Source of the DNA: Anaerolineales bacterium
Lineage (GTDB): Bacteria > Chloroflexota > Anaerolineae > Anaerolineales > Villigracilaceae
DNA length: 53,653 nucleotides
Assembly (NCBI GenBank): GCA_016789365.1
Contig: JAEURH010000009.1
Span: forward strand, 1 to 53,653
Direction: 5' to 3'
Shown here: positions 42,781 to 53,364 of the stretch, one piece after another
Layout of the letters: each line of letters begins with the position of its first letter
Position numbering within the stretch: position 1 is the stretch's first letter
Program-made: the position numbers and the translations under genes
Notes under the pieces: generated by a model
What the model saw: only the letters and a program-made list of their open reading frames with translations
Databases searched by the model: none
Told to the model about the DNA's origin: nothing

Positions 42781-43671
42781 ATGACCAACATTCCTCTCGT
42801 GCTTCCTGTTGAAACAGAAAACACCCGCACCTTTCGGCATGTGGTGGCTGTCATCGTGCGTGATCCGCTTGCTTTAATTAGCACAGTCATCATCATTCTT
42901 TTTATTTTTACTGCTTTGTTTGCAAAACAAATTGCGCCTTACCCCGAAGAAGGTGCAGGTAGAACCAATGCAAGCAATTCGTTATTAGCGCCATCTGCGG
43001 AACACCCGCTTGGTACAGATAAACTCGGTCGTGATTTATTAAGCCGCATTCTCGTCGGTGCCAGACCTGCATTAATCATACCAATCGGTGTTGTTTTCTT
43101 TGCTGTATTAATTGGCGCTCCATTAGGCGCATTGGCTGGCTACAAAGGTGGTTGGCTTGATGAAGTCATCATGCGCATCACAGATTTGTTTTTGGCATTT
43201 CCATCTTTACTTTTGGCAATGGCTATTGCTTCCGCATTAGGGCGCGGATTAGATAAAGCCGCCATTGCATTAGTTATCTCGTGGTGGCCCTGGTACACAC
43301 GCATTGCGCGCGGAGTCGCTGTCAGCTTAAAAGAAAGGTATTTCGTTGAAGCCGCACAAGCAGTCGGAGTCAAAGATGCGGTGATTATCGTCAGGCACAT
43401 TTTGCCGAATACCATCTCCCCTATTTTGGTGCAAGCAACTGTGGATTTGGGAACAGTCATCCTTGCAATGGGTGGGCTGGCATTTTTAGGGCTTGGCACA
43501 CAACCGCCTTCACCAGATTGGGGCTTGATGGTAAGCGAAGGACGCGAATTAATTTTGAATCAATGGTGGGTTGCCACATACCCTGGGCTTGCCATTTTTA
43601 TTGTTGTGCTGGCTTTCAATTTATTAGGCGACACTTTACGAGACATCTTCGACCCGAGGCAATATAGATAA
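42781..43671 (+). CDS. Dipeptide-type ABC transporter permease (DppC-like)
   Basis: The 296-aa protein has six membrane helices after a short cytoplasmic start, LGTDKLGRDLLSRILVGAR typical for DppC, and the EAA loop KERYFVEAAQAVGVKDAVI. It forms the translocation channel with the DppB-like subunit, one base upstream. Confidence 0.94.
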   Translation: MTNIPLVLPVETENTRTFRHVVAVIVRDPLALISTVIIILFIFTALFAKQIAPYPEEGAGRTNASNSLLAPSAEHPLGTDKLGRDLLSRILVGARPALIIPIGVVFFAVLIGAPLGALAGYKGGWLDEVIMRITDLFLAFPSLLLAMAIASALGRGLDKAAIALVISWWPWYTRIARGVAVSLKERYFVEAAQAVGVKDAVIIVRHILPNTISPILVQATVDLGTVILAMGGLAFLGLGTQPPSPDWGLMVSEGRELILNQWWVATYPGLAIFIVVLAFNLLGDTLRDIFDPRQYR

Positions 43672-43676
43672 TTCAT

Positions 43677-43757
43677 GTCATTGCGAGGAGGCGCTGGTCG
43701 AGTTTGCTAAGCAAAGCGAAGCAAGTATCGAGACCAAGCCAACGAAGCAATCTCCCC
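43677..43757. repeat. Nested repeats: a TGGTCGAG element inside a CATTGCGAGG element
   Basis: The outer parts read CATTGCGAGGAGGCG on the left and CAACGAAGCAATCTCC on the right, a common dispersed palindrome. Between them, at 43695-43736, sits a TGGTCGAG...ATCGAGACCA element of the same family as 17941-17983. This looks like one mobile palindrome inserted in another. Confidence 0.7.
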
Positions 43758-43779
43758 GCATGGCATACAAAAATTTTTT

Positions 43780-44808
43780 ATGAGCGAAAATTCATTACTC
43801 ACTGTATCCAATTTGAAACTCGAATTCAAAACATCACGCGGCACATTGAAAGCGTTGAATGGTATTTCATTTGATGTAAAACGTGGCGAAGTATTTGGTT
43901 TGGTTGGCGAAACGGGTTGTGGAAAAACAATCACTGGGCTTTCGATATTAAAACTTTTACCACGTTCCGCTACGATTACAAACGGCGAAATACGATTTGA
44001 TGAAATTAATTTACTTGAACAATCAAACGCCGAAATGCAAGATATACGTGGCGGAAAAATCGCCATGATTTTTCAAGACCCTTCATCATCGTTGAATCCA
44101 GTTTTTTCAATTGGCTCACAAATGATGCGCGTCATTCGTCAGCATACAAACTTAAATGCAATGCAAGCAAACGCACGAGCGAGTGAAATGCTAGAGGCAG
44201 TCGGTTTGCCAGATGTAAAGCGAATCTTAAATTCATATCCACATCAACTTTCGGGTGGACAACAACAACGTGTAATGATTGCCATGGCACTTTCATGTCG
44301 TCCACAATTATTGATTGCTGATGAACCCACGACTGCACTTGATGTCACCATTCAAGCGCAAATTTTGAATCTATTAAAAAATTTACAAAAACAATTTGAT
44401 ATTTCTGTCATTCTCATCACGCACAATCTCGGCGTGGTGGCGCAAACATGCGATAGGCTCGCCGTTTTATATGCGGGTCGTGTGGCAGAAATTGGCACAA
44501 CACAAGATATTTTTAATAACCCACAACATCCTTACACGCGTGGTTTGATGAATGCAATTCCTAAACCACAAATGCGCGGCAAAAAAATGGCGGCGATTTC
44601 TGGCTCTGTGCCATCGAACCCTGGCGTAATCAAAGGTTGTGCATTTGCAGAACGTTGTGAATTTGTTTTTGATAAATGTAAAGTTGAGTCGCCTGCATTG
44701 TTTAACATTAATGAAACTCATCACGCCTCATGCTTTTTAGTTAATGAAAGACCGCAGACCGAAGACCGCGGTCCGTCGTCTGCCGTCAGTGGTCAAATTT
44801 CATTATGA
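43780..44808 (+). CDS. Dipeptide-type ABC transporter ATPase (DppD-like)
   Basis: The 342-aa ATPase has Walker A GETGCGKT, signature LSGGQQQRV, Walker B LLIADEPTTALD and the oligopeptide-type C-terminal Cys-rich domain (GCAFAERCEFVFDKC). The last about 18 residues (ERPQTEDRGPSSAVSGQ) are encoded by an imperfect palindromic repeat and are not part of the family. The stop overlaps the next ATG by 4 nt. Confidence 0.95.
   Translation: MSENSLLTVSNLKLEFKTSRGTLKALNGISFDVKRGEVFGLVGETGCGKTITGLSILKLLPRSATITNGEIRFDEINLLEQSNAEMQDIRGGKIAMIFQDPSSSLNPVFSIGSQMMRVIRQHTNLNAMQANARASEMLEAVGLPDVKRILNSYPHQLSGGQQQRVMIAMALSCRPQLLIADEPTTALDVTIQAQILNLLKNLQKQFDISVILITHNLGVVAQTCDRLAVLYAGRVAEIGTTQDIFNNPQHPYTRGLMNAIPKPQMRGKKMAAISGSVPSNPGVIKGCAFAERCEFVFDKCKVESPALFNINETHHASCFLVNERPQTEDRGPSSAVSGQISL
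44750..44794. repeat. GACCGC palindromic repeat forming the DppD-like C-terminus
   Basis: GACCGCAGACC and GAAGACCGC face GGTCCGTCGTC, TGCCGTCAGTGGTC around the centre GACCGCGGTC. It is read in frame and followed by the shared ATGA stop/start. Confidence 0.6.
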
Positions 44809-45794
44809 CAAATCTAATTGAAGTTCACTCCCTCAAAAAACATTTTCGGTTGCCAGGCGGATGGCTTTCGGGAAATATTCGACACGTCTATGCTGTGGAT
44901 GGCGTTGATTTGAAAATCGCTTCTGGCGAGACGTTCGGCTTGGTCGGTGAATCTGGATGCGGGAAAACTACCTTCGGGCGGATGATTCTACGACTCATCG
45001 AACCTACCTCTGGACAAATTATTTTTAATGATAAAGACATCACCTCCATTGCAAAGCAAGATATGCAACCTATTCGGCGTGAAATGCAAATTGTGTTTCA
45101 AAATCCGCTTTCATCGTTAAGCCCGCGTTTGAAAGTGGAGCAGATTATTGCCGAGCCATTGCTGACTCATAATGTTTTAGAAAAATCTGAAATTAAGAAT
45201 CGCGTCATCGAATTACTAGAGCAAGTTGGTTTGGGTAAGCAACATTTAGATAGATTTCCGCATGAAATGTCTGGCGGGCAATGTCAGCGAGTTGCGATTG
45301 CTAGAGCGTTAGCATTGAATCCAAAATTAATTGTGTTGGATGAACCCACTTCCGCTTTGGATGTTTCGGTACAAGCACAAATTATCAATTTGTTAGATGA
45401 TTTGAAAAAATCACTTGGATTAACGTATTTATTTATTTCACATGATTTGAACGTAGTCGGTCACATCAGCGACAGGATTGGGGTGATGTATTTAGGCAAA
45501 ATGGTGGAAGTAGGCAATGCAAAAGATGTATTTGATGAACCGTTACATCCATATACACAAGCCTTGTTTGGGGCAATTCCGATGCCTGTGGTAGAGAACA
45601 AACGTGAATTAAAAGTTTTAGAAGGCAATGTGCCGAGTCCGGTAAATCCGCCATCGGGTTGTCGGTTTCATACACGATGCCCACTAGCAAAACAAATATG
45701 TCAGGAAACAGAACCAGTTTTACGTCAAGTAAGCGATGCGTTGAGTTCATCGAAACGAGGCGCGAGAGAAGTCGCTTGTCATTTTGTAGATTAA
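44805..45794 (+). CDS. Dipeptide-type ABC transporter ATPase (DppF-like)
   Basis: The 329-aa ATPase has Walker A GESGCGKTTFGR, signature MSGGQCQRV, Walker B LIVLDEPTSALD and the C-terminal domain CRFHTRCPLAKQIC. With the DppD-like subunit it powers import by the two permeases. Confidence 0.95.
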   Translation: MTNLIEVHSLKKHFRLPGGWLSGNIRHVYAVDGVDLKIASGETFGLVGESGCGKTTFGRMILRLIEPTSGQIIFNDKDITSIAKQDMQPIRREMQIVFQNPLSSLSPRLKVEQIIAEPLLTHNVLEKSEIKNRVIELLEQVGLGKQHLDRFPHEMSGGQCQRVAIARALALNPKLIVLDEPTSALDVSVQAQIINLLDDLKKSLGLTYLFISHDLNVVGHISDRIGVMYLGKMVEVGNAKDVFDEPLHPYTQALFGAIPMPVVENKRELKVLEGNVPSPVNPPSGCRFHTRCPLAKQICQETEPVLRQVSDALSSSKRGAREVACHFVD

Positions 45795-45813
45795 TTATTA
45801 TGGAGAATCTTCT

Positions 45814-46725
45814 ATGAGTCGTTTATTTGGAATTGCGGCAGTACAAATGTCTGTGGAGGCGTGGGATATGGATAAGACGTTTGAAAAAATGTCTGACGTG
45901 GCGATGAATATCCATAAGCAATTGCCATGGATTGGGATGGTGGTGTATCACGAGTTGGTGGTGCCTGGTTTGGTGCAATTTAGAACGCCAATTGATGTGG
46001 ATTGGTGGAAAAAAAATAGCGCGCCTGTGCCTAGTTTTCAAACCGAACGGTTATGTGAATTGGCGCGAAAGACACGGCTGTGGTTAATCCCCGGTTCGAT
46101 GTGGGAAACCGAGGGTGACAAAATTTACAACACGTCCGTTGTGATTTCACCAGAAGGTGAGATTGTTGCCAAATATAGAAAGATGTTTCCGTGGTTGCCA
46201 TACGAAGCAAGCACCACAGCAGGCAATCAATTTTGTGTGTTTGATATTCCAAATGTGGGACGATTTGGTTTATGTATTTGTTATGACATGTGGTTTCCTG
46301 AAGTAGCCCGCACGTTAGCGTGGATGGGTGCGGAAGTGATTATTCAACCAACATTGACTCCAACCTCTGACCGACCATTGGAATTGGTGATGGCGCGCGC
46401 GAATGCTTTGTTTAATCAATGTTATTTTGTGAGCGTGAATGGAGTCGGCACTTGGGGCGGCGGACGTTCTTCCATCATTGACCCTGATGGGCGCGTGTTA
46501 CAAGAAGCGGGGACGAATCAAACTTTTATGACGGAGATGATTGATTTAGACCACACCACACGCACTCGTGAATATGGCACGCTGGGTCTTGCTCAAACAT
46601 TGAAACAATTAAGAGATTCGGGGCATCAATTCCCGATTTATGGAAACAATGGGGTTTCAAAGGATGGTTTTGAATCATTGGGCAAATTGGGTTTTCATCG
46701 CAATACAGGTTTGCCAAGTAGATAA
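45814..46725 (+). CDS. Nitrilase-superfamily carbon-nitrogen hydrolase (aliphatic amidase-like)
   Basis: The 303-aa enzyme has the catalytic triad Glu47 (VYHELVVPG), Lys123 (KYRKMFPW) and Cys156 (CICYDMWFPE). The Cys-Tyr-Asp-Met-Trp-Phe-Pro-Glu form is that of aliphatic amidases and formamidases. It should cut an amide taken up by the neighbouring importer. GGAGAAT precedes the ATG. It is the last gene of this operon. Confidence 0.9.
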   Translation: MSRLFGIAAVQMSVEAWDMDKTFEKMSDVAMNIHKQLPWIGMVVYHELVVPGLVQFRTPIDVDWWKKNSAPVPSFQTERLCELARKTRLWLIPGSMWETEGDKIYNTSVVISPEGEIVAKYRKMFPWLPYEASTTAGNQFCVFDIPNVGRFGLCICYDMWFPEVARTLAWMGAEVIIQPTLTPTSDRPLELVMARANALFNQCYFVSVNGVGTWGGGRSSIIDPDGRVLQEAGTNQTFMTEMIDLDHTTRTREYGTLGLAQTLKQLRDSGHQFPIYGNNGVSKDGFESLGKLGFHRNTGLPSR

Positions 46726-46757
46726 TTGAAAGGAGGCGGCACAAGGGATTTCTCTCA

Positions 46758-46886
46758 GAAACTGTTTAAGAATTTTTTAACCAGAGATGAACAAAGATGA
46801 ACGGAGTCGCAAACGCTAGTTTCTAAGATTTTATCTACATTTATCTCCGTGTATCTCTGGTGAATTTTGAATGATTAAACGGTTTC
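46758..46886. repeat. MITE-like nested palindrome
   Basis: Outer arms GAAACTGTTTAA (46758-46769) and TTAAACGGTTTC (46875-46886) differ at one base; inner arms CCAGAGAT (46781-46788) and ATCTCTGG (46853-46860) match exactly. GGAG (46803-46806) and CTCC further inside extend the symmetry. No ORF lies in it. The layout is that of a small non-coding mobile element. Confidence 0.55.
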
Positions 46887-46934
46887 ATAAACATTACTGC
46901 TGATTTGTTTTATTTCATCAAAGGAGAATCAACT

Positions 46935-49229
46935 ATGAAGAAGTCGTTTATCGGCACAAGTATTGCGTTGCTCATTATCCTCTCGTTACTTTTGCCGTAT
47001 CAATCTACGGTATATGCACAATCTACCACCATTTACACTACCAACTTTAACAGCGGGTATTCAGGTTGGACGACCAGCGGAAATGTTTCGGGCGTTGCTT
47101 CGCCTGCCATTCAGCCAAACTCTGTCAGGTTGTTAGGAAGCGGGGCTTCTATCACAAGAACCGTTTCTACTGTTGGGTATACCAACATCAGCGTTACTTG
47201 GAACATGGCGGCAAGTTCGCTTGAAACAAATGAATTTTGCTATGCTGAATACAACACTGGCTCTGGCTGGACTGCGATAGGCACAGTAGCAAACGGACAA
47301 GATAATTCTACGTTTTATAACGGAACTGCCAGCAATATTTCTGGCGCGGGGCAAAATGCAAACTTCCAAGTTCGTTATCGCATTCAAACTGCAAACGCAA
47401 CTGGTGATTACTGCTATGCCGAAGATATAACAGTAACTGGTACGGCTGGCGCGGCTCCGACAAATACGCCTACGCCAACCAACACGCCACAAGGACCAAC
47501 ACCCACACCTCCACCCGGTGGTTCTGTACCTGGCGACCCATTAACTGGGAATGGAAATGTGACGCGCACGTTGCTCACTTACAATGATTTGTTCAACGGC
47601 TCATCTACTGCGCCAGTAGATGACAGCGCGTTTGCTTTGCCTGCCAATGCCGCCATGCCTGACCATGTCTTTGAAGGCCGGCTTGAATTATTGAACGAAG
47701 CCACCAGTGGCGGCTTTTCAGAAATTAAAGACTCTTATGCTTATACAGGCAATGGAGACCACCCACGCAAACATTTGCCTGAATTTAGTTTTGAGTTTGT
47801 GCAAAATGGCAGTCATCTAATTCCAGTCACACAAGGGTTGATTTATACAACACATCAAAATTGGAATTACATTATTGGTCCAGGGCGTGTGTGGAAAGAA
47901 AATTCTGATAACGGTTATTCGCGGGCATCATTCCCATTTGCATTGGTGCAACGTAATGCAAACTGCACGCACAATGGCGTGATGACTTTCTTGTTCAATA
48001 ACAGTGGCGTATCAAAAGTTCGTTATCAAATCACACAAGAGACTTGTGTATATTACAAAGTTAACTTGTGGGGTCAACTCAATGCCACTTACTCCGCTTA
48101 TTCAGTCAGCAATGCGGCGACTTATAAAGCCAATCATGCTACTGAAGTAGGCAATCGCCTCCCGACTAAACCGATAACTGCTCTTGCAACTGATTATCCA
48201 TCTTCGGGGATAAATGTTTCTGTGTTCGGCAGTGGCATCACACCCGCCCACATGACATTTTATGGTGTGGTCTATAACGGTACGAATTATGTTTCAGGTT
48301 GTAATACACGCTATGGAACATACGCCTTCTGTGAAAGTATGCGGGCGGCATCGTATTCAACAGCCAAGTCTGCGTTTGCGGGTATAGCACTCATGCGTCT
48401 CGGTCAAAAATATGGAAGCGGTGTTTACAATCTATTGATTAAAGATTATGTGCCTGAATATACATCCAGCCCTGGCACATGGACGAATGTCACTTTCAAT
48501 CACACGATTGATATGGCGACAGGCAATTATCGTCTTGCTGGTTATCAATCGGATGAAGCAGGCTCATATATGGAGACTTTCTTCTTGGCAGAACCGTATA
48601 GCACAAAAATTACTGCCGCGTTTAATTTCCCATACAAAGTGACGCCTGGCACATTCTGGAACTATCACACTTCCGATACGTTCATCGTCACGCGCGCTAT
48701 GAATAATTATTTACAATCGCAAGAAGGCTCTGGTGCAGATATTTTCAACATGCTGAAAAATGAAGTGTATGCGCCTATCAACTTGAGTACAGGTGTTAGC
48801 ACCATCCGCACTGATAATTCAAACACTGGCGCACCATTTGGTGGATATGGCATGTTCTGGACGCAAGATGACATTGCCAAAGTTGTTAAGTTTTTGAACA
48901 ATGATAATGGCTATGCAAATGGAAGTCAGATTTTGCAAGTTAACATGCTGGCTGACTCTATGCAAAAAAATCCATCAGATAGAGGCGTGGATACGACAGG
49001 GAATACAGGCTTCAAATACAACAACGGCTTTTGGGCAGAAGATTTCACGCCCGCCGCATTCCCACAATATTCATGCACTTTCTACGCACCGTTTATGTCT
49101 GGTTATGGCGGCATTACGGTTGTGATGATGCCCAACGGCGCAACTTATTATTACTTCAGTGATAACGAAGAATTTAATTGGTACAACGCTGTGCATGAAG
49201 CGAATAAACTAAGCCCGCATTGCCCGTAA
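46935..49229 (+). CDS. Secreted beta-lactamase/PBP-fold serine hydrolase with N-terminal beta-sandwich
   Basis: The start is ATG 46935 (MKKSFIGTSIALLIILSLLLP) with AAGGAG upstream. The signal peptide ends at about 29 (VYAQ). Residues about 30-175 look like a beta-sandwich, perhaps carbohydrate-binding (FNSGYSGWTTSGNVSG). A Pro/Thr linker (about 178-210) leads to a C-terminal hydrolase-like domain. There SYSTAKSAFAGIALMRL fits the SxxK motif of class C beta-lactamase-like enzymes, and YHTSDTFIV may be the YxN/YxT motif. 764 aa. Cys-rich stretches (CNTRYGTYAFC) suggest disulfides. Substrate unknown. It has no operon partners. Confidence 0.72.
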   Translation: MKKSFIGTSIALLIILSLLLPYQSTVYAQSTTIYTTNFNSGYSGWTTSGNVSGVASPAIQPNSVRLLGSGASITRTVSTVGYTNISVTWNMAASSLETNEFCYAEYNTGSGWTAIGTVANGQDNSTFYNGTASNISGAGQNANFQVRYRIQTANATGDYCYAEDITVTGTAGAAPTNTPTPTNTPQGPTPTPPPGGSVPGDPLTGNGNVTRTLLTYNDLFNGSSTAPVDDSAFALPANAAMPDHVFEGRLELLNEATSGGFSEIKDSYAYTGNGDHPRKHLPEFSFEFVQNGSHLIPVTQGLIYTTHQNWNYIIGPGRVWKENSDNGYSRASFPFALVQRNANCTHNGVMTFLFNNSGVSKVRYQITQETCVYYKVNLWGQLNATYSAYSVSNAATYKANHATEVGNRLPTKPITALATDYPSSGINVSVFGSGITPAHMTFYGVVYNGTNYVSGCNTRYGTYAFCESMRAASYSTAKSAFAGIALMRLGQKYGSGVYNLLIKDYVPEYTSSPGTWTNVTFNHTIDMATGNYRLAGYQSDEAGSYMETFFLAEPYSTKITAAFNFPYKVTPGTFWNYHTSDTFIVTRAMNNYLQSQEGSGADIFNMLKNEVYAPINLSTGVSTIRTDNSNTGAPFGGYGMFWTQDDIAKVVKFLNNDNGYANGSQILQVNMLADSMQKNPSDRGVDTTGNTGFKYNNGFWAEDFTPAAFPQYSCTFYAPFMSGYGGITVVMMPNGATYYYFSDNEEFNWYNAVHEANKLSPHCP

Positions 49230-49240
49230 AATAAATTAAC

Positions 49241-49276
49241 AAAAAATGCGCCGAGATTACTCGGCGCATTTTATTT
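49241..49276. terminator. Bidirectional intrinsic terminator
   Basis: AAAATGCGCCGAG, ATTA and CTCGGCGCATTTT form a 13-bp stem, with T-runs on both strands. It serves the secreted-protein gene on the plus strand and sucB on the minus strand. Confidence 0.9.
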
Positions 49277-50498
49277 ACCCTTCCACCAACATCCAAGCGG
49301 GGTCTTCCAATAAATTTTTAATATGCACCAAAAATTGAACTGCTTCACGCCCATCCACAATGCGATGGTCATAACTTAATGCTACATACATCATCGGGCG
49401 AATGACAACTTGACCATTCAAAGCAATCGGGCGTTCTTCAATTTTATGCAAACCAAGAATTCCAACTTGTGGCGGATTCAAAATCGGTGTACTCAACAAA
49501 GAACCAAACACGCCACCATTTGTAATTGTAAAAGTTCCGCCACGTAAATCTTCAACCGATAATTTTCCTTGTTGAGTCTTTTCAGAAAAATCTTTAATTG
49601 CTTTTTCAATATTAGCAAACGAAAGTTTATCAGCATCCCGAATCACAGGCACAACTAAACCTTCTTCAGAACCAATCGCCATGCCAATGTCGTAATAATT
49701 TTTGAAGACAATATCATCGCCGTCAATTTCAGCATTGATTTGTGGAAATGCTTTCAATGCACTAATCACCGCTTTTGTAAACAATGACATGAACCCTAAT
49801 TTGATGCCATGCTTTTTCTGAAATTCATCATTGCGGCGTTTTCGCAAATCCATCGTCGCGCTCATATCAATTTCATTGAACGTGGTCAACATGGCTGTGC
49901 TTTGTTTTGCTTCCAACAAACGTTGTGCAATTGTGCGACGCCTGCGTGACATTTTGACTCGTTCTTCATTTCTTGATGATGAATCAACGACTCTTTGAGA
50001 TGATGAAACCTTCGCTTCAGACGTAGCCCTAACTTGGTTTGATGAACCTTGTAAATAGGATTCCACGTCCGCCTTTGTGATGCGCCCATCACTGCCTGTG
50101 CCAACAACTTTGTTAATATCCACATTCATCTCTTTTGCAAAACGAGATGCTACTGGTGAAACTTGTGGAATAGATTCACGTTCAACAACTTCTTCTTTTT
50201 TAACTTCTTGCTTTACTTCAACAGGCTTTGAAATTTCAGCAGGTTGTGATGATGCACTTTGTTTTTCATCAATCATACCTAACACATCACCCACTTTAAC
50301 ATCACTACCTTTGGGAACTTGAATTTTTTGTAGCACGCCAGCACTTTTTGCACCTACTTCAACATTGACTTTGTCAGTCTCTAATTCAACCAACACATCT
50401 CCCATGTTGACGAAATCGCCTTCTTTCTTTAACCATGCAGAGACTGTTGCCTCTAACACTGATTCACCTAATTCAGGGACAATAATTTTCACTGCCAT
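49275..50498 (-). CDS. sucB: 2-oxoglutarate dehydrogenase E2, dihydrolipoyl succinyltransferase
   Basis: The 407 aa have a lipoyl domain (1-78) with Lys43 in ETDKVNVE, a charged linker, one E3-binding domain (about 115-150, [15 protein letters not shown]) and a catalytic domain ending with [16 protein letters not shown]. Succinyltransferase identity follows from pairing with sucA one base upstream. It closes with a terminator at 49241-49276. It differs clearly from the E2 at 19424, which has two binding domains. Confidence 0.94.
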   Translation of the reverse strand: MAVKIIVPELGESVLEATVSAWLKKEGDFVNMGDVLVELETDKVNVEVGAKSAGVLQKIQVPKGSDVKVGDVLGMIDEKQSASSQPAEISKPVEVKQEVKKEEVVERESIPQVSPVASRFAKEMNVDINKVVGTGSDGRITKADVESYLQGSSNQVRATSEAKVSSSQRVVDSSSRNEERVKMSRRRRTIAQRLLEAKQSTAMLTTFNEIDMSATMDLRKRRNDEFQKKHGIKLGFMSLFTKAVISALKAFPQINAEIDGDDIVFKNYYDIGMAIGSEEGLVVPVIRDADKLSFANIEKAIKDFSEKTQQGKLSVEDLRGGTFTITNGGVFGSLLSTPILNPPQVGILGLHKIEERPIALNGQVVIRPMMYVALSYDHRIVDGREAVQFLVHIKNLLEDPAWMLVEG

Positions 50499-50499
50499 A

Positions 50500-53298
50500 T
50501 TAACCTCTTGTTTTCACAACGCTTGACGTCTGTAATTGTTTTTCAAATGCAAAGGCTTGCTCAATTAATAATTGTTGATTAATACGATATAACGTTGAAG
50601 AGCCTTCAGCTGGGCTAGAACTTTCTGGTCTGCCAACATAATGTACAGATAATTTTTCTTCTACCAAATCCTTCAACAATGGACGTAGATAATTCCAAGC
50701 ACCCATGTTGAACGGTTCTTCTTGTATCCAAATCAACCGTTCTAGGTTTGGATATTCATCTAACAATGCTTTTAATTGTTTTTGAGGAAATGGATAAAGT
50801 TGTTCCACTCGAACAATCGCATCATCTTTATTTTCTTTTCGCAATTCACTAGTAACTAAATCTACATAAATACGCCCACTGCATAGGATTAAGTTTTGAA
50901 CATCAGATTTTTTACCAGGCAAAGTTGAATCATCTATCACACGTTGCCATTTTCCTGAGGTAAATTCTTCTATCGAAGAACTCGTTAATGGATGACGCAA
51001 TAAACCTTTTGGTGTGAACACAATTAATGGCAATGGGTCTGTTTTCAATAGCAAAGCCTGACGGCGCAACAAATGAAAATATTGTGCCGCCGTTGTGGGG
51101 TATGCAATCCGAACATTAATCTCAGCGGCTAAGCCAAGAAAACGCTCAATCCGCCCGCTGGAATGGTCTGGTCCCTGACCTTCATTACCATGTGGCAATA
51201 ACAAAACTAAAGAGGGTGTAAAGCCCCATTTGGCACGACCAGAAAGTAAGAACTCATCAATCACGCCTTGTGCATTATTTACAAAGTCACCATATTGCGC
51301 TTCCCAAATGACCAATCGCTCTGGTGCGGCGAGACTATAACCAATTTCAAAACCAATTGCACCTGCTTCACTTAATGGGCTATTCAACACTTCAAAAGCG
51401 GCTTTGGCTTGCGGAATGGTTTGTAATGGAATATGTTTGTCACCAGTTTCTGAATCATAAAAAATAGCATGGCGTTGACTAAACGTCCCACGCGCACTAT
51501 CTTGACCCGTTAAACGAATCGGGATTCCATCTTCAAGAATAGAAGCAAAGGCTAATTCTTCCGCCGCCGCCCAATCAATTTTTGCTTGTGAGTCATTAAA
51601 TAAAGTTTTTCGTTTTTCAATGGCTTTCACCAGTTTCAGGTTAAGGCGAAAACTATCAGGAAACAGTAACAAGTTTCCGTTTAAGTCTTTGAGGCGTTTT
51701 TGCGTCACAGCAGTTTTTACTTTTTGTGCAGCACCACTTGGTGGCGGAGTCGGAATCGGTTCTATCAATTCTTTTTCGGCATCTAATTGTTCGCTGGCTT
51801 GTTGCAAGTTTTTCAAAAAGCCTTGAATAATTTCTTCGGCTTCATTTGGATTTAATAAATTTTCTTCTTCTAATTTTTTTGCCCAAATTTTTCTAACAGT
51901 TGGGTGCTTATCAATTTTGCGATACATGACAGGTTGCGTAAAACGCGGTTCATCGCCTTCGTTGTGACCATAACGACGATAGCCAATTAAATTAATCACA
52001 AAATCTTTTTCAAATTTTTGGCGATATGCAAAAGCAGTTTTGATTGCTTCTAAACAAGCAACTGGGTCATCTGCATTAACATGAATGACTGGAATTTCAA
52101 AACCTTCGGCAAGGTCGCTGGCATGTAAACTACTGCGCGATTCATTTTCATTGGCAGTAAAACCAAGTTGATTATTTGCAACGATATGCAACGTGCCGCT
52201 GGTTTTATAACCTTGCACATGTGAAAAATTTAATGTCTCCGCCACAATGCCTTGACCGATAAATGATGCATCACCATGAATTAAAACTGGCAAAGATGCA
52301 TTTTCATATTTTGGAGCACCGCCTCTATCTACCTTCGTGTTGGTTGCTCTTGCCATACCGACTAGCACGGGGTCAATTTGTTCGAGATGACTCGGATTCG
52401 CTGGCATGTGAATGACGGTATGAATTTCTTTCGCATCACCCACTAATTTTTGTGCGCCTGCATGATATTTGACATCACCCGTCCAACCGAGTTCATCCCA
52501 AGTGGTAGCGCGACCTTTCGGGTCGGCAAATTCTGCTAAGATTTGTGTGTAGGGTTTATGCAAAATATGCGCGAGGACATTTAACCTTCCGCGATGTGCC
52601 ATGCCGATTAATACCTTGGGCATTTTTTCGCGGGCAGAGGCATCTACAATTTCATCCAGCATGGGGATGAGCATATCCAAACCTTCAACAGAAAAACGAG
52701 TCTTGCCCGGGTAAATACGATGCAAAAACAATTCAAATGCTTCTACTTGACTTAATCGTTCTAAAAGTTTTTTCTTGTCAAATGGTTGTTGACGATACAC
52801 ACCACTTTCGGCAGTTTGATATAGCCAATCTCGTTCTTCGGGCGTGCGAATGTGACCGTAATCGTAGCCAATGGTTCCAGAATAAATAGAACGCAATTTT
52901 TCAATCGCTTCGGCGGCGTTGCCATCCATTTGTGTGCCAGAGATACTTAATACACTCGCAGGTAGAGATGCTAAATCTTCTTTTGTTAGTTTATGGAATG
53001 CAAGGCTGACGAGCCGATTCTCTTCTTCTACGTCTTCTAACGGGTTGAGGTTAGCAGAAAGGTAGCCGTAAGAACGGATTGAACGGGCTAAGTGAACTGC
53101 TCCAGTAATAGCAGACAGGTTGACCGTAGGAAGTGAAGCGTTAGTATGAGGTGTAGAGTCTCCATCTAGCGGAGACCAATCTTGAAATAACTTACGGCTT
53201 TCTTCATCTACAGCGTTGGGGTTCGCCTGATATTTTTGGTACAGTTCTAAAATGTAGGCGAGGTTGGGTCCAGTAAATTCTTTTTTGTGATTCATCAA
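50500..53298 (-). CDS. sucA: 2-oxoglutarate dehydrogenase E1
   Basis: The 932-aa single-chain E1 has the TPP region with [12 protein letters not shown]-type motif (here [15 protein letters not shown]), [19 protein letters not shown] and the C-terminal transketolase part with [13 protein letters not shown]. It decarboxylates 2-oxoglutarate in the TCA cycle and passes succinyl to SucB. ATG is at 53298 (MMNHKKEF) with GAAAATTG upstream, no strong ribosome site. Confidence 0.95.
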   Translation of the reverse strand: MMNHKKEFTGPNLAYILELYQKYQANPNAVDEESRKLFQDWSPLDGDSTPHTNASLPTVNLSAITGAVHLARSIRSYGYLSANLNPLEDVEEENRLVSLAFHKLTKEDLASLPASVLSISGTQMDGNAAEAIEKLRSIYSGTIGYDYGHIRTPEERDWLYQTAESGVYRQQPFDKKKLLERLSQVEAFELFLHRIYPGKTRFSVEGLDMLIPMLDEIVDASAREKMPKVLIGMAHRGRLNVLAHILHKPYTQILAEFADPKGRATTWDELGWTGDVKYHAGAQKLVGDAKEIHTVIHMPANPSHLEQIDPVLVGMARATNTKVDRGGAPKYENASLPVLIHGDASFIGQGIVAETLNFSHVQGYKTSGTLHIVANNQLGFTANENESRSSLHASDLAEGFEIPVIHVNADDPVACLEAIKTAFAYRQKFEKDFVINLIGYRRYGHNEGDEPRFTQPVMYRKIDKHPTVRKIWAKKLEEENLLNPNEAEEIIQGFLKNLQQASEQLDAEKELIEPIPTPPPSGAAQKVKTAVTQKRLKDLNGNLLLFPDSFRLNLKLVKAIEKRKTLFNDSQAKIDWAAAEELAFASILEDGIPIRLTGQDSARGTFSQRHAIFYDSETGDKHIPLQTIPQAKAAFEVLNSPLSEAGAIGFEIGYSLAAPERLVIWEAQYGDFVNNAQGVIDEFLLSGRAKWGFTPSLVLLLPHGNEGQGPDHSSGRIERFLGLAAEINVRIAYPTTAAQYFHLLRRQALLLKTDPLPLIVFTPKGLLRHPLTSSSIEEFTSGKWQRVIDDSTLPGKKSDVQNLILCSGRIYVDLVTSELRKENKDDAIVRVEQLYPFPQKQLKALLDEYPNLERLIWIQEEPFNMGAWNYLRPLLKDLVEEKLSVHYVGRPESSSPAEGSSTLYRINQQLLIEQAFAFEKQLQTSSVVKTRG

Positions 53299-53324
53299 TT
53301 TTCTCGAAAATTTTGTATTGAACC

Positions 53325-53353
53325 TGTATTATATCGCCCAATGTGAAATACGC
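53325..53353 (-). promoter_or_regulatory. Promoter of sucAB
   Basis: On the minus strand TTGGCG, a 17-nt spacer and the perfect -10 box TATAAT lie about 30 nt before the sucA ATG. Confidence 0.65.
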
Positions 53354-53364
53354 CAAAATGCGAA

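Noticed and set aside
53318-53345. Third copy of the CGCCCAAT leader core near sucA
   Set aside because: ATCGCCCAATGTG resembles the core of the arginine leaders, but there is no matching -35, no Arg leader ORF, and the sequence is the opposite strand of the sucA promoter.
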